Positions 1 to 6,288 are shown, numbered from the stretch's first letter. The stretch: DNA of 6,803 nucleotides from JARRJS01 sp037388885 (GCA_037388885.1 JARRJS010000213.1:1-6803); one strand, 5' to 3'. Notes: generated from the sequence alone by a model not told the origin. Numbers and translations: made by a program.

Positions 1-975
1 GGGCTGGTCGTCCTGGTGGACGGGAAGGTCCTCATGGAGTATGGGGATGTGGTCGCTCGCGGGTACATCGCCGGCGCCCGGACAGCCATCCTCGCCATGC
101 TCTTCGGCAACCCCGTGGCAGAGGGCACCATCCGCCTGGATGCCACGCTCGGTGACCTGGGACTCGACGACCGCGGGGGGCTGCTCCCGGTGGAGAAGCT
201 GGCCACCGTGGAACAGCTGCTGACCGGACGTTCGGGCGTTTACCATCCGTCGGCGTTCCTGTGGGACCCAAAAACGACCCCGGCTCGGGGCTCCAAGGGT
301 CCCGGAACGTATTTCTTCGGCCACCAGTGGGGCGCCCTCGCGGCATGTGACGTCTACGAGCGGATGACGGGACGGGATTTCTACCAGGCCGTTCAGGAAG
401 ACCTGGCGGAGCCCCTGGCACTTCAGGACTTCCGCTGGAGCAGGCACAGGAAATACGGACAGGAGCAGAGGTCGCAGTACCTGATCTATGATCTCTATTT
501 CTCCGCCCGGGACCTCGCACGCATCGGCCAGCTCATGCTCCAGCACGGCGAGTGGGAGGGGCGGCAGCTGATACCGCGCGATTGGGTGGCGCGCATCACC
601 AGCGTCGTAACACCCCGGGAGGAGCTCGACACCGAGGTGGATCGCGAGCGGCCCCTGGGCTTCGGGTACTACTGGTGGGTGTGGCAGAATCCGGATCCGA
701 TGGGACCCTACGCCGGCGCTTTCACCACCCGGGGGCAGTACGGGCAATACCTCACGGTCCTTCCGGCGCTGCACATGGTGGTGGCGCACCAGGTCAGGGC
801 GGGGTATTCCGCGCCTACGACCAGCACGTCGTGGGAGGAATACGAAGGGCTCCTCGATCGGCTTATTGCGGCGCGCTGCCCCGAACGTGGCGGGTGCGAG
901 GCGGCCAGCTCCAATGCTCCCGCGCGAGCCGCACCAGTCTCCCGACAGGGTGCGGCGTCCGCGACGCGATGGTAG
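1..975 (+). CDS. Serine hydrolase-like (PF00144) pseudoenzyme, 5'-partial
   Basis: The frame is open from base 1, so the N-terminus (with any signal peptide) lies outside; 324 residues are visible, ending at TAG 973-975. The body follows the secreted beta-lactamase-related 'serine hydrolase' family: LVVLVDGKV strand, LDATLGDLGLDD, TVEQLLTGRSGVYHP, a 'WVARITSVVTP' helix, FGYYWWVW and YGQYLTVLPALHMVVAH. In active members the helix after the first strands carries S-x-x-K (typically S-V-R-K); here the aligned residues are G25-A-R-T28 (codons at 73 and 82). The second box, normally Y-N-N before WDFNA, is G107-H-Q109 before W. Both catalytic boxes are therefore lost while fold-defining segments remain, so a binding or otherwise non-catalytic periplasmic protein is likelier than an esterase or peptidase. 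The last ~35 residues are low-complexity. It is convergent with the next gene (88-bp gap). Family confidence is high; loss of activity is inferred from recalled alignment. Confidence 0.82.
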   Translation, partial: GLVVLVDGKVLMEYGDVVARGYIAGARTAILAMLFGNPVAEGTIRLDATLGDLGLDDRGGLLPVEKLATVEQLLTGRSGVYHPSAFLWDPKTTPARGSKGPGTYFFGHQWGALAACDVYERMTGRDFYQAVQEDLAEPLALQDFRWSRHRKYGQEQRSQYLIYDLYFSARDLARIGQLMLQHGEWEGRQLIPRDWVARITSVVTPREELDTEVDRERPLGFGYYWWVWQNPDPMGPYAGAFTTRGQYGQYLTVLPALHMVVAHQVRAGYSAPTTSTSWEEYEGLLDRLIAARCPERGGCEAASSNAPARAAPVSRQGAASATRW

Positions 976-1063
976 GCGCATTGCTGCACACCCGCAGCGC
1001 AGACGCCCCTCGGTGGCCCATGCTGGAGCAACGGCGGGAAGCACAGCGCCCAGCGATGAGCAT

Positions 1064-2209
1064 TCAATCGTGCGTCGTGTGCCCCACCACGACGGGGAGG
1101 ATGGCATCCAGCGTGCCCATGCCGTCGCCCGCATCGGTATTGTCCCCTAGCGCCACCACCGCGTCGTGATCGACCAGATACAGCATGGCCGCCGCGTAAC
1201 CGGGCGCATTGCCGCTGTGCCCCCAGACCTTCTGGCCCGAGAAGAAGGTCGGGTTGAACCAGAGGAAGCCGAGTCCGTATCCGTAAACCAGGGGCTCGTC
1301 GTGCCCGGTCGGGAACACGAAGTCCGTCATCTCGGCGTAGCTCGCGTCGTCGAGAATGGTTCGCTCGCGCATCAAGGCGTTGCCGAGCTTCGCCAGATCG
1401 GTGGGGGTCGAGAAGATCTGCCCGCCCGCCGCGCTGCAGAAGGCCGTCCGCGGCACGGTGGCGAAATCGTCATAGACGCCGTCGCCCGTGATGTCGAGCC
1501 AGCCGTGGGCCACGGTGGCGGGGAGCGAGTCATCCGGACACACGTAGGTGTCGTGAAGGCTCAGGGGGTCGATCACGTACCTGTGATACTGCGCCGCCAC
1601 CGTGCTCCCCGTCGCCCGCTCGATGATCATCCGCAACAGGAGGTAACCGGAGGTGGAGTAGGACCAGGACGTGCCCTTCGCAAAGTACGGAGGTTGGATG
1701 GTCGCGAGAAACCACTCCTCCATGCTCCAGACGCGATTCGGCTCCTCCAGTAACGGGATGAGCCAGCCCTGGGCATCGGTGAAGTCCGAGAGGCCGCTCG
1801 TGTGGTTGAGGAGCTGACGGATCGTGATGGTGCTGTCGACGTAGGGATAGCTCGGGAGCCAACGGAACAGCGAATCGTCCAGGGACAGCATACCCTCTTC
1901 CGCCAGCCGCAGGATCGTCAGGGACGTGAACGTCTTGGTGATGCTGCCGGCGGCGAAGACGCTGGCGGGCGTAATGGCCACCGTCCCGTGCGAGACCCCG
2001 CGCGCACCGGTCCACATGGGCCGTCCCGACACCAGGACCGCAACGGAGAACCCCTTCCCACTGGTCTGCGCGAAGCCGCTATCGAGAGCGGCTTCCAGAC
2101 TGTCCTCGAATGTCGTTGGCTCCGGCGCTGTCGCGTCACCCGCGCAGGCGAACGCGCCTGCGGTGCACAGGATGACGGCGACCGCCCGGCACGTGTGCGT
2201 GGTCGTCAT
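1064..2209 (-). CDS. Secreted serine hydrolase, beta-lactamase/esterase family (PF00144)
   Basis: This 381-residue protein starts at ATG 2209-2207, chosen because AAAGGAGG (2224-2217) sits 7 bases upstream and because the protein then begins with a signal peptide; the open frame extends further to 2305 without a plausible start. Residues 1-22 are a short polar start, a hydrophobic core (AVAVILCTAGAFA) and C22, so it may be a lipoprotein, although the lipobox A-F-A-C is not ideal. The catalytic domain spans about residues 36-375 and has S89-I-T-K92 (nucleophile and base), LLNHTSGLSDF (134-143), Y184-S-T186 where the family usually has Y-x-N, and the H331-S-G333 box. Length and order match class C beta-lactamase-like esterases and D-aminopeptidases; the natural substrate cannot be read from sequence. 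It is likely active in the periplasm or on the outer membrane. The YdeI-family gene lies 285 bp upstream on the same strand. Confidence 0.9.
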   Translation of the reverse strand: MTTTHTCRAVAVILCTAGAFACAGDATAPEPTTFEDSLEAALDSGFAQTSGKGFSVAVLVSGRPMWTGARGVSHGTVAITPASVFAAGSITKTFTSLTILRLAEEGMLSLDDSLFRWLPSYPYVDSTITIRQLLNHTSGLSDFTDAQGWLIPLLEEPNRVWSMEEWFLATIQPPYFAKGTSWSYSTSGYLLLRMIIERATGSTVAAQYHRYVIDPLSLHDTYVCPDDSLPATVAHGWLDITGDGVYDDFATVPRTAFCSAAGGQIFSTPTDLAKLGNALMRERTILDDASYAEMTDFVFPTGHDEPLVYGYGLGFLWFNPTFFSGQKVWGHSGNAPGYAAAMLYLVDHDAVVALGDNTDAGDGMGTLDAILPVVVGHTTHD

Positions 2210-2216
2210 GGTCACT

Positions 2217-2224
2217 CCTCCTTT
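2217..2224 (-). promoter_or_regulatory. Strong ribosome binding site for the 1064-2209 hydrolase
   Basis: On the minus strand AAAGGAGG is followed by 7 bases and ATG (2209-2207). This near-perfect anti-16S match decides the start over the longer open frame reaching 2305. A GC-rich 6-bp inverted repeat (2235-2240 with 2253-2258) lies just upstream and could pair in the mRNA leader, but it is weak evidence in DNA of this composition. Confidence 0.8.
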
Positions 2225-2278
2225 GTTCCACCTCCGCCGGCCGGAGCTTCGCCCGGCGCCGCGCTCAACGCGCACGCC

Positions 2279-2338
2279 GGTAGGAACGAGCACGCGCCCA
2301 TCCACCCTCTAGCACGTTCGCGGATGGGACGTTCTACC
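2279..2338. repeat. Nested imperfect inverted repeat in the intergenic region upstream of the hydrolase
   Basis: The outer arms are GGTAGGAAC (2279-2287) and GTTCTACC (2331-2338), which pair with one bulged base. The inner arms are CCCATCC (2297-2303) and GGATGGG (2322-2328), a perfect 7-bp pair around an 18-base loop. The segments between arms are unequal (9 and 2 bases). On the minus strand the element would sit 70 bases before the hydrolase ATG and 157 bases after the YdeI-family stop codon. The right half also contains two direct copies of ACGTTC (2314-2319, 2329-2334), 15 bases apart. It may be a leader hairpin, an operator or a remnant of a small palindromic element. There is no U-tract, so an intrinsic terminator is unlikely. 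I see no gene in 2210-2494. Confidence 0.4.
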
Positions 2339-2494
2339 AATGATCGAAGTTCCTCCATGCCACGACGTTTCCGCCGTTCGACGCACGGCGAGCTGGGCGC
2401 GCCACGACATCGCCGGACACGGATGCTGTGGCCTCCTGGTTGGTGAATGGGGCGGCGTGTGGGGTGCGGAGCCGGAACGCGGATGGGGCAGGAG

Positions 2495-3076
2495 CTACCG
2501 GTCGTTCATTCCCTTGCCGTCGAGAATGTGCTGCATCCACTTTTCGACCCGCGACGCCCGGGTCTTCGACTGCTTGGCCGCGGAAAAATACAGGACGTAC
2601 GCTCTCTGCCGGCCCGGCGTCAGTGCTTCGAACGCGGTCTTCAGGGCGGGCAGCTCGTCCAGCTTCTTCTGAAACTCTTCGGGGATGGTGTATTCCGAAG
2701 TCTTCCTGCGCTTCACCTTCAGTCCGGCCTTTTCCACCTCCATGGCTTCACGGATGTAGGCTTTCAGGACGGGGGCCATCTCAACGATTTCCCGGACATT
2801 GGTGAACCGGATCTGGCGCTGCGACTGCGAATGTTTCCCGGGTGCGACCAGAAGGCCAACGGCATCCTTCAGCAACACACCCTTGAAGAACCCGAGGGCA
2901 CAGTACTCCTTGAACGGGCTGATGATGACGACGTTGCCCCTCTGAAACGTGTAGCATGGCTGACGCCACTTCAGCTCTTCCGTGAGCCCGCAATCGAGCA
3001 CGATCGTTCTCAACTGCTTCATCTCCTGCTGCCACTTCCCGGCTTTGTCCAGGAAGGCATCGACCTCGGGATTCAT
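2495..3076 (-). CDS. YdeI/OmpD-associated family protein (DUF1801 + OmdA)
   Basis: This 193-residue cytosolic protein starts at ATG 3076-3074 (MNPEVDAFLDKAGKW), the conserved family start, preceded by AGGTG 7 bases upstream; an in-frame TTG at 3109 would only add 11 non-conserved residues. The N-terminal DUF1801 domain (about residues 14-113) has LRTIVLDCGLTEELKW, CYTF, FKEYCALGFFKG and RQIRFTNVREI. The C-terminal OmdA segment (about 126-188) has KTSEYTIPEEFQKKLDE, ALTPGRQRAYVLYFSAAKQS and RASRVEKWM. The length is normal for the family and no residues look damaged. The biochemical role is unsettled: the names come from distant links to bacteriocin or peptide resistance and to OmpD, and DUF1801 has an iron-chaperone-like fold. 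Two sampled 60-base lines inside the gene are 57-58% GC, against 63% in one sampled line of the 3769 hydrolase, and conservation to distant phyla is strong, so lateral acquisition is possible. It ends with TAG at 2497-2495. Confidence 0.92.
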   Translation of the reverse strand: MNPEVDAFLDKAGKWQQEMKQLRTIVLDCGLTEELKWRQPCYTFQRGNVVIISPFKEYCALGFFKGVLLKDAVGLLVAPGKHSQSQRQIRFTNVREIVEMAPVLKAYIREAMEVEKAGLKVKRRKTSEYTIPEEFQKKLDELPALKTAFEALTPGRQRAYVLYFSAAKQSKTRASRVEKWMQHILDGKGMNDR

Positions 3077-3154
3077 GCGATTCACCTGTTGATCTGCTGA
3101 GATGAACAAAACGCGTTGCGATTTCGCTTGCGGAGCTCCGGGCCTTTCAGCTAA

Positions 3155-3283
3155 TCAACTTTCAACGTGGGGGGCAACAAGTACCGACTGGTCGTCGATA
3201 TGCAGTGTGATTCCCGCAGGGTGTACGTGCGGGAGGTGCTGACGTACGAGGAGTATGACAGGCGCAGGCGGGAAGGAACACTG
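3155..3283 (+). pseudogene. higB: HigB-type toxin remnant, C-terminal portion only
   Basis: The translation in this frame contains F-N-V-G-G-N-K-Y-R-L-V-V-D followed by RVYVREVLTYEEYDRR and EGTL, the hallmark C-terminal half of HigB/RelE-fold mRNA interferases (PF09907), where FNIGGNKYRLVV and VYIRxVxTHxEYD are the signature segments. A TAA stop at 3152-3154 cuts the frame off on the left, so the N-terminal half (normally about 45-55 residues) is absent. A possible short trace (AISLAELRAF) lies in another frame at 3118-3147, but this is weak. No HigA antitoxin follows. The normal stop codon is also gone: the frame stays open through 3284-3337 directly into the signal peptide of the next gene. 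This is best read as debris of a toxin-antitoxin module, not an active toxin. The only in-frame start is a GTG at 3167, with no clear ribosome binding site. Confidence 0.75.
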
Positions 3284-3337
3284 TGCTCCCGGCCGCCGCC
3301 GTACTCGGCCAGGTCCTGGAAAGGAACATGTAAGGTC

Positions 3338-4141
3338 ATGATGCGAAGGTTTCTGTTCGTTCTCGGATTGTCACTCACGTTGGCCGCCGCCTCCACCGCA
3401 CAGGAGCCGGGCCCATACACCTTCCTGACAATTTCGCGCGGGGACACCGTCGCCAGCGAGGTCGTGCGACGCACGCCCACCAGCGTCGCGGGCGACATGG
3501 TCTACCTGCCCAACAGCAGGCGTTGGCGCTTCACTATCGAGCTCGGGTCCGACGGACGCCCCGCGAGCATGCAGGACTCGGTGTATCGATTGGCGGAGCC
3601 CGGTGCCGGGCCCTTCCAGGTCGTTGACCTGACCTTCGAGGGAAACTCGGCCGACGTCCGGATGAAAGGCGCGGTCAACCGGACCCTGACGCTGCCGACT
3701 CGCCCGGGGGCCGTTCCCTTCATCGCGCCTTCCCCTTCATCGCGCCTTCCAGCATCGCCCTTGAACAGGTGCTCCGGCATGCGAAAGCCGTGGGTGGCCA
3801 GACCGACACCGTTCCCGTTTTCAACATGGGGAATGGCCGGACCGGCCCCGCCATCGTCCGATGGACCGCCGCCGACTCCGCCGACGTGGTGTACGGCGAC
3901 ATCGAGGCCCACGTGCGCGTGTCGGACGATGGCTCCGTGCTCGGCTACGCGCTGCCGAACCAGGACTCGCATGTGGTCCGGGTGGACGGCGCGCATCCCC
4001 TCTCCGGCGCCCTCACCTCGGGAGCCGCCAAGGGTGCCACGATCGCCGCCCAGGCCCAGGCCCCGGCCCGAGCCGCGGCGGCCGCGCAGACCGACGACTC
4101 CGTCCACGCCGCCCTCGTCTCGGCCGTCGAGGGCGCCGTGA
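3338..4141 (+). CDS. N-terminal fragment of the split hydrolase: signal peptide plus unnamed domain
   Basis: The authentic part is 132 residues (3338-3733). MMRRFLFVLGLSLTLAAASTAQ is a clear Sec signal peptide (Arg pair, 13-residue hydrophobic core, A-S-T-A-Q cleavage region). It is followed by a beta-rich stretch (GPYTFLTISRGDTVASEVV, DMVYLPNSRRWRFTIELG, FQVVDLTFEG, SADVRMKG) that I cannot assign to a named family but which resembles extracytoplasmic beta-sandwich extensions. After the duplication the frame runs on for about 135 Pro/Arg/Ser-rich residues to TGA 4139-4141; this stretch overlaps the true catalytic-domain frame and has no meaning of its own. If translated, the product would be exported but lack the enzyme. 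The open frame extends upstream into the HigB remnant, but the signal peptide marks the real start. Confidence 0.6.
   Translation: MMRRFLFVLGLSLTLAAASTAQEPGPYTFLTISRGDTVASEVVRRTPTSVAGDMVYLPNSRRWRFTIELGSDGRPASMQDSVYRLAEPGAGPFQVVDLTFEGNSADVRMKGAVNRTLTLPTRPGAVPFIAPSPSSRLPASPLNRCSGMRKPWVARPTPFPFSTWGMAGPAPPSSDGPPPTPPTWCTATSRPTCACRTMAPCSATRCRTRTRMWSGWTARIPSPAPSPREPPRVPRSPPRPRPRPEPRRPRRPTTPSTPPSSRPSRAP
3716..3750 (+). repeat. Perfect 17-bp tandem duplication causing a frameshift
   Basis: CCTTCATCGCGCCTTCC occurs at 3717-3733 and again at 3734-3750; the base before each copy (3716 and 3733) is also C, giving 35 bp in all. Seventeen is not a multiple of three, and removing one unit brings the frame of 3338-3733 (position modulo 3 = 2) exactly into the frame of 3769-5430. 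Such duplications arise by slipped-strand replication and can revert by the same route. Confidence 0.97.
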
Positions 4142-5430
4142 AGGCCGCCGGCACGCCGGGCGCCCAGGTCCTGGTCATGCGGAACGGCCAGGTGCTTCTC
4201 GACCGGGGCTTCGGCGTCCGCAAGGTCGACGACCAGGCTCCGGTGGACGTCGACACGCGCTTCGAGATCGGCTCCATCACCAAGCAGTTCACGGCTGCCG
4301 CCGTCCTGCAGCTCGTGGAGCAAGAGAAGCTCTCCCTCGACGACACCCTCGGGAAGTTCGTGCCCGAATACGCGGCGGGAGCTGGCATCTCCTTGCGGCA
4401 GCTCCTCTGGCAGGTCTCCGGCATCCCGAACTACACCGCGGCCGGATTCGCGAAATACGCCGAGACCCACGACGGCGGCCTCGACGGCGTCCTCGAGCTG
4501 ATCCGCGACAAGCCGCTGGAGTTCAAGCCGGGGACGAAGTGGAAGTACAGCAACTCGAACTATTTTCTCCTGGGCCGGGTGGTCGAGGTGGCGTCGGGGA
4601 TGCCGTGGGAGCAGTACATCCGCACGCACATCTTCCAGCCCGCCGGGATGACGCACTCCACCTTCACCGACCACGAATTCGGGTTGCTGGACATGGCCAC
4701 GGGCTACGAGAGGCGGAACGAAAGACCCGTCGCGATGCCCACCCCGGGGAAGTGGCCCGGGGCCGCCGGCGCCATCGTGTCCACCGTCGGCGACCTGTCG
4801 AAGTGGGACGACGCGTTCTTCGCCGGCCGTATCGTGTCGCCGGAGCACGTGAAGATCGCCACCACGCCCGGCACCCTGGCCGACGGCTCACCCACCGGCT
4901 ACGGCTTCGGCTGGTTCGTCAACACGCAGGCGGGACAGGCACGCGTGTACCACACCGGTGGCACCAGCGGGTTCGCCAGCGTGAACGAGACGTTCCCGGA
5001 TCTCGGCGAGCGGATCATCGTGCTGGTGAATCAGCGCGGCGGTGGCGCCTTGCCCATCGCCAGCGCCGCGTTCTACGCCCTGAACCCGGAGATCGCCGCC
5101 GCACAGGAGACCGCGGCGCCCGGCGAGGATCCCGCCATCACGAAGCTCGCCCGGGAGTGGTGGCAGAGCCTCCTCAGCGGGAAGTTCGATCGGAGCCGCG
5201 TCACGCCGGCGGTGGACAAGGCATTCACGCCGGCGGTGCTGCGACGATCGGCGGCGCACCTCGAGACACTGGGTGCTCCGAAGAGCTGGGTCTACAAGGG
5301 CAAGCGGGAGGCCGACGGGATCACGGCCTACACCTACCGCGTGACCTTCGAGAGCGGGCGGATCCTGAACGTCACCATCGCCCTCACTGCCGACGGGAAG
5401 CTCGCGGGATACGGGATACGAGCGGGTTGA
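3769..5430 (+). CDS. C-terminal fragment of the split hydrolase: complete PF00144 catalytic domain
   Basis: This frame encodes up to 553 residues from a GTG at 3769; the next in-frame ATG is 3826. Neither has a convincing ribosome binding site, so it is probably not an independent gene. Residues 1-75 complete the N-terminal domain, and 86-110 are an Ala-rich linker. The catalytic domain runs from about 113 to 440 with S169-I-T-K172, a Q-V-S-G-I-P-N-Y segment (215-222) where H-T-S-G-I-P is usual, Y260-S-N262, and H395-T-G397. All catalytic residues expected of a beta-lactamase/esterase/D-Ala-D-Ala peptidase-like enzyme are present. Residues ~455-553 form a separate C-terminal alpha+beta domain (KLAREWWQSLLSGKFD, TYRVTFESGRILNVTIAL), similar in style to the NTF2-like or DUF3887-type tails on these hydrolases; that identity is uncertain. 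Without the upstream fragment the product lacks a signal peptide. It ends with TGA 5428-5430. Confidence 0.85.
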   Translation: MLRHAKAVGGQTDTVPVFNMGNGRTGPAIVRWTAADSADVVYGDIEAHVRVSDDGSVLGYALPNQDSHVVRVDGAHPLSGALTSGAAKGATIAAQAQAPARAAAAAQTDDSVHAALVSAVEGAVKAAGTPGAQVLVMRNGQVLLDRGFGVRKVDDQAPVDVDTRFEIGSITKQFTAAAVLQLVEQEKLSLDDTLGKFVPEYAAGAGISLRQLLWQVSGIPNYTAAGFAKYAETHDGGLDGVLELIRDKPLEFKPGTKWKYSNSNYFLLGRVVEVASGMPWEQYIRTHIFQPAGMTHSTFTDHEFGLLDMATGYERRNERPVAMPTPGKWPGAAGAIVSTVGDLSKWDDAFFAGRIVSPEHVKIATTPGTLADGSPTGYGFGWFVNTQAGQARVYHTGGTSGFASVNETFPDLGERIIVLVNQRGGGALPIASAAFYALNPEIAAAQETAAPGEDPAITKLAREWWQSLLSGKFDRSRVTPAVDKAFTPAVLRRSAAHLETLGAPKSWVYKGKREADGITAYTYRVTFESGRILNVTIALTADGKLAGYGIRAG

Positions 5431-5469
5431 GGCCGGACCGGCTGAACGGAGGGAGCCTTCCATTCTCAC

Positions 5470-6030
5470 ATGACGATGAAGACAACAACCGCCCACACAC
5501 CACTGGCACTCGTCGCACTGGTATTCTGCACCCTCCACCCCCGTGCCGCGGCAGGCCAGCACGTCCCCACCGAGGGCCAGCTGGCGTACATGCTCCGATA
5601 CATCGTGGAGGACGGGGAAACGCCCGGGATCGTCCTCGGCGCCCTGGAAGCGGACGGCACGCAGAAGATCGTCGCGTGGGGCAGGGCAGGTCCCGACGCC
5701 GCCATGGAACCGGGTTCCCGGTTCGAGATCGGCGACCTTACCATGACGTTCACCGGGACGCTGCTCGCGGAGATGGCCGGCCGGGGTGAAGTGGCGCCGG
5801 ACGATCCGGTGTCGAAGTATCTGCCGGCGGATGTGGCCGTTCCCTCGGTGGACGGGCGGCAGATCACGCTCGACGACCTGGCCCGCCACATTTCCGGTCT
5901 GCCGCCCGGGCGGGCCAGGCGTCGGTCCGGTGGAAGGTCGACGACAAGACGCCGCCGCCGACCGTGGTGGCGGGCAACGCCGGGCCCGGGGCCACGGGCA
6001 GTCGCTGGGTCTGGATGGTCGGCGGAGTGA
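5470..6030 (+). pseudogene. Truncated serine hydrolase (PF00144) with D-x-x-M in place of S-x-x-K
   Basis: ATG 5470 (or 5476) follows GGAGGGAG (5448-5455) with a rather long 14-base gap, 39 bp after the preceding hydrolase, so the two could be co-transcribed. Residues 1-28 form a signal peptide (LALVALVFCTL core, A-A-A before GQ). Residues ~35-145 match the N-terminal part of PF00144 domains: ETPGIVLGALEADG, SRFEIGDLTMTFTGTLLAEM, DDPVSKYLPADV, ITLDDLARHISGLP. In relatives the middle segment reads FEIGSITKTFTG; here Ser and Lys are D89 (GAC 5734-5736) and M92 (ATG 5743-5745). After P145 (5902-5904) family similarity stops and the frame turns into about 40 Arg/Gly/Pro-rich residues ending at TGA 6028-6030, so the Y-x-N and H-x-G boxes and about 200 residues are missing. 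This is either a decayed gene or a short secreted pseudoenzyme; decay is more likely. Confidence 0.78.
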
Positions 6031-6086
6031 TCGCCGTCGCCGCGCTGATCCTGGTGTTGCGTGCGTTCAAGCAACGAGCCACGTGA
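5919..6086 (+). other. Out-of-frame C-terminal tail with one membrane helix
   Basis: Reading frame 3 from 5919 to TGA 6084-6086 gives 55 codons that look like real protein: ASVRWKVDDKTPPPT, a Gly/Ala linker, then RWVWMVGGVIAVAALILV as a membrane helix and a basic end (RAFKQRAT). This frame, not the frame of the preceding gene, carries the sensible composition here. It has no start codon with a ribosome binding site of its own. It could be the original C-terminus of the truncated hydrolase, or of another membrane-anchored protein, left behind by an internal deletion near 5905-5918 that also shifted the frame. The parent family is not recognised. Confidence 0.5.
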
Positions 6087-6288
6087 AGCGCTTCCGCCCA
6101 TCCACTTGTGCAGGGTAGTCGCATGCGCAGCCGGCAGCTCGGGGTTACAAGTATCGCCTGGTGGTGCTCCCGAGCGCCGTCCGCCGTCCACCATCACCCT
6201 TGCCCTGCCGATCCGCCTCCGCACATGCTAACGCAAGCGGTCGGACCGGTGTTTGGATTTCCCATCCCTCCGACGGTACCCGGGGATC

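Larger units (their letters stand above)
3338..5430 (+). pseudogene. Two-domain secreted serine hydrolase (PF00144) split by a 17-bp duplication frameshift
   Basis: The two halves are in different frames (3338-4141 and 3769-5430). Deleting one copy of the 17-bp tandem repeat at 3716-3750 joins them exactly: the upstream frame ends GAVPFIAPS at 3733 and continues SIALEQVLRHAKAVGG from 3751. The restored protein has 691 residues: signal peptide 1-22, a novel-looking N-terminal domain (about 23-215), an Ala-rich linker (about 224-247), the PF00144 catalytic domain (about 250-580) and a C-terminal domain (about 593-691). In restored numbering the catalytic boxes are S307-I-T-K310, Y398-S-N400 and H533-T-G535, all intact. 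The start ATG 3338 (or adjacent ATG 3341) has AAAGGAA about 11 bases upstream. As sequenced, no full-length product is made. Because everything else is undamaged, the mutation is recent, reversible, or a sequencing or assembly error. Confidence 0.85.

Noticed and set aside
983..998. GCTGC/GCAGC 5-bp hairpin between convergent genes
   Set aside because: The stem is short and no T-tract follows on either strand, so I do not call a terminator.
3128..3157. TTGCGG and TAATCA with an 18-base gap, a possible promoter
   Set aside because: Matches to -35/-10 consensus are weak, and such pairs are expected by chance.
3502..4848. Long minus-strand open frame (448 codons)
   Set aside because: It lies opposite the hydrolase catalytic domain, whose SxxK, YxN and HxG boxes are in the plus-strand frame; composition is a typical GC-rich antisense shadow with no recognisable motifs.
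3861..5789. Long plus-strand open frame (642 codons)
   Set aside because: Extremely Arg/Gly/Pro-rich and overlapping two hydrolase genes in another frame; no start signal or family motifs.
4888..5889. Minus-strand open frame of 333 codons spanning two hydrolases
   Set aside because: It overlaps recognisable coding sequence on the plus strand and has no motif or ribosome binding site.
6143..6166. G-Y-K-Y-R-L-V-V translation resembling the HigB G-N-K-Y-R-L-V-V segment at 3170
   Set aside because: Seven of eight residues match, but similarity stops at both edges and a stop lies at 6116-6118. Too short to call a second HigB remnant.
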